Shown piece by piece: positions 44,515 through 51,840 of a stretch of DNA of 64,000 bases. This stretch comes from an uncultured Planctomycetales bacterium (lineage in GTDB: Bacteria; Planctomycetota; Planctomycetia; Isosphaerales; Isosphaeraceae), in the NCBI GenBank assembly GCA_903926465.1, contig CAIYJE010000178.1:60961-124960 (forward strand), written 5' to 3'. Below the pieces are notes generated by a model. That model did not search any database. It saw only the letters and a program-made list of their open reading frames with translations, and was not told the DNA's origin. The position numbers were made by a program, and so were the translations under genes. Each line of letters starts with the position of its first letter. The stretch's first letter is position 1.

Positions 44515-45464
44515 GTTCGAATCTCGCTTTGCTACCCAACGATGTTCAATTAAGCCGCACCATTCGGCTGGGTACCCGCGGTAGCCCGCTGGCCCGCTGG
44601 CAGTCTGAGTGGGTGGCCGCCCGGTTGGTTGAGTCTCACCCCGGACTCCAGGTGGAACTGATCGAGATCAAGACCCACGGTGACCGCGACCGGAACTCGC
44701 CGCTGGCGGCCATTGGTGGCGCGGGGCTCTTCACCAAAGAAATCCAGCGCGCCCTGCTTGACCATACCGTTGATCTGGCCGTGCATAGCCTCAAGGATTT
44801 GCCCACCCAAGGGCCCGTGGAGCTCGTACTGGGAGCCGTTCCGGCGCGTGAATCGGTGTTTGATGCCCTGATTGCCCCCGTGTACAAAACCGTGAACGCC
44901 CTGCCGCAAGGGGCCCGGGTCGGTACCAGTTCGCTGCGTCGCAAAGCGCTGCTGCGAAATCTGCGACCCGATCTGGAGGTGGTCGATGTTCGCGGCAATG
45001 TGGAGACCCGACTCAAGCACGCGATTGAGGGGCGAGTGGATGCCGTGATCTTGGCCGAGGCAGGGCTTCACCGGCTCGGGCTCCAAACGCACATCACCGA
45101 GCGACTGGAACCGCCCCGCTTTCTGCCGGCCGTGGGGCAGGGGGCCCTGGGGGTAGAATGCCGTGGCGATGATACCGAAGTCCAAGCCCTGTTGCAGTGC
45201 CTGGATGACCCAGACACCCATCAAGCCGTGCTGGCTGAGCGAACCTTGCTGGCCGAACTTCAAGGCGGTTGCCTGGTACCACTGGGGGCCTGGGCCACCC
45301 GACTGAACGGGATGGTGTCACTGACGGCCACGGTGCTCGATCCCGAAGGAACGGCCCGCATCAACGCAAAGGCTGAGCCCATGGCCGACCCCATCACCCT
45401 CGGCAAACAGGTTGCGCAACTGCTACTCGACCAAGGTGCTCAAAAGCTCCTCCGTGGATCATAG
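44511..45464 (+). CDS. hemC: Hydroxymethylbilane synthase (porphobilinogen deaminase)
   Basis: 317 residues. The family is clear: RLGTRGSPLARWQSEWVA, IKTHGDRDR, GAGLFTKEIQRALL, DLAVHSLKDLPT, TSSLRRKALL and LLAELQGGCLVPLGAWA, where Cys is the dipyrromethane-cofactor attachment site. It polymerises four porphobilinogens to hydroxymethylbilane in haem synthesis, consistent with the haem protein encoded near 9 kb. It starts within the comF stop (ATGA). Confidence 0.95.
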   Translation: MSSNLALLPNDVQLSRTIRLGTRGSPLARWQSEWVAARLVESHPGLQVELIEIKTHGDRDRNSPLAAIGGAGLFTKEIQRALLDHTVDLAVHSLKDLPTQGPVELVLGAVPARESVFDALIAPVYKTVNALPQGARVGTSSLRRKALLRNLRPDLEVVDVRGNVETRLKHAIEGRVDAVILAEAGLHRLGLQTHITERLEPPRFLPAVGQGALGVECRGDDTEVQALLQCLDDPDTHQAVLAERTLLAELQGGCLVPLGAWATRLNGMVSLTATVLDPEGTARINAKAEPMADPITLGKQVAQLLLDQGAQKLLRGS

Positions 45465-45897
45465 TCCAAACTCTCACACCTCTTCTTAGATGCAGATCTC
45501 GGAGAGCTTCTGGGGAGATTCACCAAAATGGGGGGCAGGCACCTCGCGGACTCGATGCCTGCCCCCCCCCCCCCATTTTTGGTGGCCACGCTGGCTCGTA
45601 GAAGAAGCGTCGAAACCGCAAACATTCACACTTGTTCACTATTAATAACGATTCGCACACTTTAAGAAAACAAACGTACATTAAATCTAGAGCAAAAAGC
45701 TCACAAGCGACCGCTTAGAAACGGCCTATCTCGTACGATCCACACCACCCAAACGACCGCTGAGGCCGTTGGTGCCGCTACACCCAGCAGACGTGGTGCA
45801 GACGCGCCGCGGCGGCTCGCTCTGGCTTGCCTCACCCACCAGTTCTTGCCGATAGACCCAGGCATTGACGTCTGCGTTTGTTTGGTTTGGATTGAGT
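45465..45897. other. Intergenic region with a C13 run and AT-rich core
   Basis: 433 bases. It contains the REP-like palindrome with its C13 run, then an AT-rich core (about 45625-45700) including the palindrome GAGCAAAAAGCTC. Otherwise no gene could be supported. Confidence 0.4.
45523..45582. repeat. REP-like palindrome, copy 4, with C13 homopolymer
   Basis: The left arm CCAAAATGGGGGGCAGGCA (45523-45541) faces TGCCTG (45556-45561), 13 C (45562-45574) and ATTTTTGG to 45582, so nearly the whole element can fold on itself. The run CAGGCACCTCGC is identical to copy 3. The C13 run exceeds the six G on the other arm, which suggests slippage growth. Confidence 0.6.
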
Positions 45898-47832
45898 GTG
45901 GCTCACACGGAGTCGAGCCTCTTGCGGAACCAGGAAAAACCACTGATTCTCGGCACGGCCGGCCATTCCCAGCTACGGGGAATCTGGGCCGATCCGCAGG
46001 CGCGTAAGGCCGTACTGCAACTACTCACATTGGGAGTGGTGACGGCGGCCGCAACGGCGGCCTTGGCTTCAAGCTCGAGCTACTTGTTGCTCCCGTACTG
46101 GTCGCTCATGGCCTGGCTGGTCCAGGAACCGGTCCGGGGCTGGCTCAAACCTATCCAGCGAGCCCGGAAACAAGCTCTGGCCGCAGCACCGCAAACCGTG
46201 GTTGCCGTGCAACCGGCCCGGATCAGGGCAGCGTCAACGGATCAAGTCACTCGTAAACCAACCAAAGCCAGGCGAACCGAACAAGTTCTGGAAGCGGCCG
46301 TAGCCACCCAGGCCGCATCCGAGTCTGCCAGTCGCGGGGAAGAGCCCCTTCCGGGCCATGCGGAAAACATTTCCGCGTTCACAGAGATAGATGCTGAGGC
46401 CGGCTCCAACTCAGAAGCCGGCATAGCGACCGCCGTCAGCCAACCTGCTGATCCGGGCACCCGGAAACGAGGCCGTGGGCGTTCCAAATCTCGCCCTGCG
46501 GAAGAGCCCAAACCAGAGCCAGAGCCCGCCCGCTGGGTGCGGGTTGGACCTGGTAAGTTTGTGAGGCTCGATGCCTCGAATGGCGAGGCCCTGCCTGAGG
46601 AATTCGGTCCGGAAGCCACCGCCAGCGCAGACCGTTCCGACGAAACACCCGCCAGCGAAGCGGTCGCCTTTGGGCACGCTTCCCCGATTGCGCACAGCCT
46701 GACAGACACGGCCCAAGTTCCACCCGAAGTGGAAACGGCCGCTACTCCTCAATCGTTTGCGTCTGACGTGATAAACGAAACCACGTCCACCAGGCCATAT
46801 CCTGAGTACGAATCCCGTTACGATCAGGCAATGGATTCAGACGCTGAGTACATGGACCAGGTGGAGAATCATTCAGACGCTCGGATCCAGGCTTCCGCCA
46901 CCGTGGAGGCCCAACCAGCAACCGAGACCGGGCTGGAAAACCTGGAACCGCCGACTCGCAATTCGAGCGAACTTCAAACAGCGGTCGGTGACAATCTAAA
47001 ATTTGCGGCCGAGGCTGAACCAGACGACCAGCCGATGATGGTGGCGGGCACCTTGCCTGAGCAAGACGTCCAGCAAGATCAGGTCCTGGCCTCTACCGAC
47101 CAAGCTGAGCAAGAGTCTGAAATTGAATTTGAGGCTGAGGCTGAAAACTTAGCACTTTCAGACTCTGTCCACGAACCCGAATATGACGAACCGGCAGAGG
47201 CTTTTCAGGATGAATGGCCGGAAGATTCCCAGACCAATCCCGTTCTGGCTGCAGGCCCTGATGCCTGGGCTGGAACGGAAGAGGACGAACTCCTGGGCAG
47301 CGCTGCCCCTGGAGATTCGGAAGCCGGCGGCGCAACGGCGGAAGAGCTTGAGTTTCAAGCCCTGTTAGAGCAAGAGCGATTGGCGGAAGAGCTTGAGTTT
47401 CAAGCCCTGTTAGAGCAGGAGCGCATCGAGAACGCGGTTGCCGCCCAGGCGAGCAACGGCAACGGTATCCCGCAGGTTGAGTTGCAGGCTGCAGATGAAC
47501 CGCAAGATTCCGGGGCTGACCTGGAAATTGACGGCGAAGTTGCAGCGGCGGACGAGACGTTCGACGGTGAGCCGATTACCCTTCTTGGTGCACAAACAGT
47601 TCTCAAGCAGGGGGATGAAAACCGGGCAGAGATTCCACCTGATTACCAGACCCCCGATTCGGCTGACGAGTCTTATGACTCGGGTAGCGATCGGCGGATG
47701 TGGTTCCGTGGCCACTGGACCCGCCGCGGCCTCTCGCTCATGACGGTCCAGGAACCAGAAAGTGACCCAGCAGATCCCCAGTCTGCCCTTCCTGGTTGTC
47801 CCTCTCACCCAGAGCGAGGCCCGCCAGGCTAA
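45898..47832 (+). CDS. Acidic membrane-anchored protein with low-complexity tail, unknown
   Basis: 644 residues if GTG 45898 is the start (an in-frame TTG lies at 45865). Two hydrophobic segments at about residues 42-75 (LLTLGVVTAAATAALASSSSYLLLPYW) anchor it; basic residues follow, then a very long Glu/Asp/Ala-rich, probably disordered tail. A perfectly kept 15-residue tandem repeat, AEELEFQALLEQER(L/I), occurs twice near the C-terminus (47338-47427). A short basic and aromatic region follows (MWFRGHWTRRGLSL). No enzyme domain seen. Function unknown. Confidence 0.6.
   Translation: MAHTESSLLRNQEKPLILGTAGHSQLRGIWADPQARKAVLQLLTLGVVTAAATAALASSSSYLLLPYWSLMAWLVQEPVRGWLKPIQRARKQALAAAPQTVVAVQPARIRAASTDQVTRKPTKARRTEQVLEAAVATQAASESASRGEEPLPGHAENISAFTEIDAEAGSNSEAGIATAVSQPADPGTRKRGRGRSKSRPAEEPKPEPEPARWVRVGPGKFVRLDASNGEALPEEFGPEATASADRSDETPASEAVAFGHASPIAHSLTDTAQVPPEVETAATPQSFASDVINETTSTRPYPEYESRYDQAMDSDAEYMDQVENHSDARIQASATVEAQPATETGLENLEPPTRNSSELQTAVGDNLKFAAEAEPDDQPMMVAGTLPEQDVQQDQVLASTDQAEQESEIEFEAEAENLALSDSVHEPEYDEPAEAFQDEWPEDSQTNPVLAAGPDAWAGTEEDELLGSAAPGDSEAGGATAEELEFQALLEQERLAEELEFQALLEQERIENAVAAQASNGNGIPQVELQAADEPQDSGADLEIDGEVAAADETFDGEPITLLGAQTVLKQGDENRAEIPPDYQTPDSADESYDSGSDRRMWFRGHWTRRGLSLMTVQEPESDPADPQSALPGCPSHPERGPPG
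47338..47427 (+). repeat. Tandem 45-base duplication within the acidic membrane protein gene
   Basis: Units 47338-47382 and 47383-47427 are nearly identical (differing only in a few bases, e.g. CAAGAGCGATTG against CAGGAGCGCATC). Each encodes the same helical 15-residue segment. Frame is kept, so this looks like a recent in-frame duplication. Confidence 0.85.
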
Positions 47833-47980
47833 GGGGGCGGCTTGTCCGCCCGGCCTTGAAGTGCATTCCAAACGCGGGGCGTCTGTGTGGCGAATCTGTG
47901 ATCGGTCTGTAGAATAAGAGACTGAATCTGAGCCCGTCCTGCCTTTTCGAGCCGCGTTTCCCCACCTAGTTGCAGCCCCC

Positions 47981-49765
47981 ATGCCTATTTTTACGCTGGC
48001 TTTCCGCCTGTTGATTCCGTTCGCGGGCATGGCAACCCTAGCGGTTGCTCAACAAGCACCTGCACCGCAGCCCGCTCCGGCCCTGTTCCCTGCCGGATAT
48101 GCGAACTACGAAACCTCCACAAACGCCCTCCAGTCTGTGCAGAAGCGGTACCCGACCCTGGTTCGCGTTCGCTCACTGGGCAAAAGCGTGGAAGGTCGAG
48201 AGTTGTGGCTAGCAAGCCTCGGCCGGCCCGATGCCGAAAATCAGCCGCGGCGACCGGCCATCCTGATTGTGGCCAACCTGGAGGCCGACCACTTGGTGGG
48301 GACTCAGGTTGCCCTCGGACTCATCGAGCGACTTGCCGCCGCTGCCGCCGAACCCAATGCCGAGGTGGTCAGCTTCCTGGACCGCTTCACGATTCATATT
48401 CTGCCTCGGTTGAATCCCGACGGTGCCGAGCGAATGCTGGCCAATCGCCCGGGTCTGGATCATCGCCTGAGCCTGCAACCACTCGATCGCGACCGTGACG
48501 GTCGCAAGAGTGAAGATGGGCCCGATGATCTGGATGGCGATGGCTGGGCTCTGACCATGCGGGTCCATGACCTGAAATCGTCATGGATTGCCGATGCCAC
48601 TGATCCTCGTATTTCCCGTAAAGCCGACGGAAATCATGGCGAACAGGCCCAGTTTTCGCTCTACACCGAAGGGCGCGATGATGATGCTGACGGCGCCATT
48701 AACGAAGATGCTCCAGGCGGTATCAACCTGAACCGAAACTGGCCCCACCGCTGGCCAGAATTTGATCCCGAGGCAAGCTGGAGCCCTGGCATTGAGCCAG
48801 AGACTCGGCCGTTGATCCGCTTCTTGACGGAACATCCAGAAATTGCCCTGGTCTGGACCCTCAGCCTGAACGATACCCTGAAGGCCGAACCCAAGAAGCC
48901 AGGCTCAACCCTGGACGACGCCGATCTCCCGCTCTTCGCCGAACTCTCCAGGCGCTACAACGTGGCCCTCACCGAGGCCGCCAAGACAGCGCCGGCCGTG
49001 GTGGCAGCACCCGGCCAAACGCCAGCACCTATAACCCCCCAACCGCTCCCTTTGAAACCCCTGAACGCGAACGCCGCACCTGCCGACCTGCCGCTGGAAA
49101 CCTCACAAGACGGGGCGCTTAGCGAATGGGCCTACCAGCAGCTTGGACTGGTTTCGTTTGCCACCCGGATCTGGGTTGGCCCAGATCTCCCCGCGCCAGT
49201 TGAAGGCCAGCCCGCCCCACCCGCCGATGGCGAAGCCCGCTGGCTTTTCTGGAATGACCAGGTGGTTGGCGGCCAGGCGTTTGTACCGTTCCATCGGTTT
49301 GAGCATCCCACGCTGGGGCCCGTGGAACTGGGCGGCTGGAAGCCGGGCGTGCGCGTGAACCCACCCGCCGATCGTTTGCCAACCCTCATCGACGGGCATT
49401 TCCTGTTCCTCAAAAACCTGGCGGGATTACTGCCCACCCTGGAACTGGGAGAGGTTACGGTCCTGAATCGCGGTGATGGCCTGTTTGAAATCTCCACGGT
49501 TCTCACCAACCCCGGCTACTTGCCCACCCAGCTTCAGCAGGCCATTCGCACGGGCGAAAGCTTGCCGGTGGTGGTCAAACTGACCGCCCCCCGCGGTTTG
49601 CTACTGACCGGCCAACCCGTGGTCAAAATTGATCGCTTGCCAGGTTCTGGCGGCAACCGATCCCTGAAGTGGCTGATCCAGGCCCCCGCCGATCTCAAGA
49701 GCGTGGATATCGAGGCAATAACCCCGCGCGCCGGCTCGGTCCGAAAGTCGGTTCCACTCCGTTAA
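47981..49765 (+). CDS. M14 carboxypeptidase-like pseudoenzyme (paralogue 1)
   Basis: 594 residues, exported (signal LLIPFAGMATLAVAQQ). It shares fold and order with the next gene: RSLGKSVEGRELW, LPRLNPDGAERM, EF-hand-like DRDRDGRKSEDGPDDLDGDG and GGINLNRNWPHRWPE. The catalytic positions are changed. The zinc motif HGNE of the paralogue (H119, E122) is here E101-A-D-H104, i.e. ExxH in place of HxxE. The third zinc His (H314 there) aligns with S295, and the catalytic Glu (E387 there) aligns with R396. It therefore most likely does not hydrolyse peptides, though the substrate-binding NRN motif is kept. It could regulate or partner its neighbour. Confidence 0.88.
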   Translation: MPIFTLAFRLLIPFAGMATLAVAQQAPAPQPAPALFPAGYANYETSTNALQSVQKRYPTLVRVRSLGKSVEGRELWLASLGRPDAENQPRRPAILIVANLEADHLVGTQVALGLIERLAAAAAEPNAEVVSFLDRFTIHILPRLNPDGAERMLANRPGLDHRLSLQPLDRDRDGRKSEDGPDDLDGDGWALTMRVHDLKSSWIADATDPRISRKADGNHGEQAQFSLYTEGRDDDADGAINEDAPGGINLNRNWPHRWPEFDPEASWSPGIEPETRPLIRFLTEHPEIALVWTLSLNDTLKAEPKKPGSTLDDADLPLFAELSRRYNVALTEAAKTAPAVVAAPGQTPAPITPQPLPLKPLNANAAPADLPLETSQDGALSEWAYQQLGLVSFATRIWVGPDLPAPVEGQPAPPADGEARWLFWNDQVVGGQAFVPFHRFEHPTLGPVELGGWKPGVRVNPPADRLPTLIDGHFLFLKNLAGLLPTLELGEVTVLNRGDGLFEISTVLTNPGYLPTQLQQAIRTGESLPVVVKLTAPRGLLLTGQPVVKIDRLPGSGGNRSLKWLIQAPADLKSVDIEAITPRAGSVRKSVPLR

Positions 49766-49817
49766 TTCGTTCGCGGTTCACGCATCCTGCCAGCCAGCCC
49801 CGCTCGATCGTTCTGAA

Positions 49818-51617
49818 ATGAAACGACCCTCCAGATCCATCAAGATGCACCGAGACATGACCCCACGTATCCTGCTTGCGGTTGGACTCTGCTTCTCTTG
49901 TTTGGTCGGCCAGCCAAGCAAGCTATCTGCCCAGGGGTCTGATCCCCAGCTTCAATCACGCGTGAAGGTTCCCCTGACCTTTAACCGCCTGTATGACTAC
50001 CCGGCCCTGACCGATGCCCTCAAAGCTCTGGCCGCCGGCCATCCTGAGCTGGTCTCCATGCGCAGCATTGGCAAAAGCGTGGAAGGTCGAGATCTTTGGT
50101 GCCTCACCATCACCAATCCCAAGACCGGTCCAGACCTCAAGAAACCGGCCATGTACGTGGATGGGAACATCCACGGCAATGAAGTTCAGGCGGCCGAAGC
50201 CTCGCTGTACCTGGCCTGGTTCCTGGCCGAAAACTACGGCCGTCTGGAAAAGGTCACCCAGCTCCTGGACGGGCACACATTTTATATTGTGCCCACCGTG
50301 AATCCAGACGGCCGGGCACACTGGTTCAATGCCCCCAACACCACGCACAGTTCCAGAAGCGGTAAGAACCCGTTTGACGACGACCGCGACGGCCGGGCCG
50401 ACGAGGATGGGTTTGACGACCTGGACGGCGATGGCCAGATTACCCAGATGCGCAGGGCCGATCCCAAGGGACGCTGGAAGCCAAGCCCCGATGATCCCTT
50501 GCGGCTGATCCCGGCCGAGCCAGGCGAAGATGGGTCTTACGAATTGCTAGGGATGGAGGGGATCGATAACGACGGTGATGGCCGGATTAACGAAGATCCC
50601 CCGGGCGGCTATGACATGAACCGGAATTTTCCGGCCGACTGGCAGCCCAACCACCTGCAAGCTGGGGCGGGCCCGTTCCCGCTCTCATGGCCAGAAACCC
50701 TGGCCGTGGCCGAATTCATTCGCGCCCATCCCAACATTGGCGGGGTTCAGGCGTTTCACAATAACGGCGGCATGATCTTGCGTGGTCCGGGCCACCCTTC
50801 ACGCCAAGACGAGTACCCGGGAGCCGATGAGCAGATTGCCGCAGCCATTGGAACCGCCGGCGAGAAGATGCTGCCGTACTACAAGAGCATTGTGATCCAC
50901 AAAGACCTGTACCCGGTGCGTGGCGGCTTTATTGGCTGGACCTACGAGCACCTGGGCATCTTTTCGTTCACCAATGAGCTTTATAACACCGGCCAGTTGC
51001 TGGGCGAACTGGAGATGGCTGGCAAGCCGGGGGGCGGGCGCTCGGAAAAAGAGGTCGAGCGTGCGCGTGATCGGCTGACCATGGGGGCCGATGTGGTCCC
51101 CTGGCACGCGGTCAAACACCCGCTCTACGGTGAAATTGAAGTGGGCGGCAGCGTCAAGCAATCACAACGGGTGCCGCCATCCTTTTTGCTTGAGGAACTG
51201 TGCCACCGGAACGCAGCGTTCGTGATGTATCACGCCGAACAACTGCCGGCCGTTGTCTTCCAGGATCTGCTCATCCAAAAACTGGGCCCAGAGACCACAG
51301 CCGTAACCGTGGCCATTCGCAACACCACCCAAATTCCCACCCGTTCCGCGCAGGCCGCTCACCGCAAGTTGGGCCGGGCCGACGAGATTCGTCTGGAAGG
51401 GCCAGGGCTAACCGTGCTGACCTCCGGGCGACTGCTAGACCGCTACACCGGCGAACTTGAGGCCACCGAAGGGCCAACCGCACGCGTGAGGCTGGAGGCG
51501 GGTGTGGGAAACGCCCCCGTGTTCGTGCGCTGGATCGTGCGCGGCCATGGCGCGGCCAATATTAGCTTTGAGGCTGAAAAGGCGATGGACCTGAGCAGGC
51601 AGGTTGTAATCCCCTGA
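49818..51617 (+). CDS. Secreted M14 zinc carboxypeptidase (paralogue 2, active site intact)
   Basis: 599 residues. After a signal (LLAVGLCFSCLVGQP) come RSIGKSVEGRDLW and VDGNIHGNEVQAAE (zinc ligands H119 and E122), VPTVNPDGRA, EF-hand-like DDDRDGRADEDGFDDLDGDG and IDNDGDGRINED (probably calcium), YDMNRNFP (substrate carboxylate binding), QAFHNNGGM (zinc ligand H314) and SFTNELYN (catalytic E387). It trims residues from the C-end of peptides in the periplasm. It follows the pseudoenzyme paralogue by 52 bases in the same direction, so they probably form one unit. Confidence 0.93.
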   Translation: MKRPSRSIKMHRDMTPRILLAVGLCFSCLVGQPSKLSAQGSDPQLQSRVKVPLTFNRLYDYPALTDALKALAAGHPELVSMRSIGKSVEGRDLWCLTITNPKTGPDLKKPAMYVDGNIHGNEVQAAEASLYLAWFLAENYGRLEKVTQLLDGHTFYIVPTVNPDGRAHWFNAPNTTHSSRSGKNPFDDDRDGRADEDGFDDLDGDGQITQMRRADPKGRWKPSPDDPLRLIPAEPGEDGSYELLGMEGIDNDGDGRINEDPPGGYDMNRNFPADWQPNHLQAGAGPFPLSWPETLAVAEFIRAHPNIGGVQAFHNNGGMILRGPGHPSRQDEYPGADEQIAAAIGTAGEKMLPYYKSIVIHKDLYPVRGGFIGWTYEHLGIFSFTNELYNTGQLLGELEMAGKPGGGRSEKEVERARDRLTMGADVVPWHAVKHPLYGEIEVGGSVKQSQRVPPSFLLEELCHRNAAFVMYHAEQLPAVVFQDLLIQKLGPETTAVTVAIRNTTQIPTRSAQAAHRKLGRADEIRLEGPGLTVLTSGRLLDRYTGELEATEGPTARVRLEAGVGNAPVFVRWIVRGHGAANISFEAEKAMDLSRQVVIP

Positions 51618-51783
51618 GTGGGGACCTGCTGGAGGCGGAATCAGGCCGCTGGCAACCAGCCCAGGCCGGTCGCACGGGTGATCCCTTGGAAAACCTGAAA
51701 TCCAGGGTGATTGGCCACCGCATGAGCTACGCTCAGGATTGTGAGCCCTCGACTGCTTGCCATAGAATAAAGATAGTTTGAAC

Positions 51784-51824
51784 ACCGGGCACCAGACAGG
51801 CTGGTTTGTTAGGCCGGTGCCTGG
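51784..51824 (+). other. Hairpin in the leader of the kinase gene
   Basis: CCGGGCACC (51784-51792) faces GGTGCCTGG (51817-51825 approx.), nine pairs with one G-U, 17 bases before the kinase ATG. It resembles the REP core only weakly (GGCACC), and may simply affect translation of the kinase. Confidence 0.35.
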
Positions 51825-51840
51825 CCGTTCCGAGGGTTCC

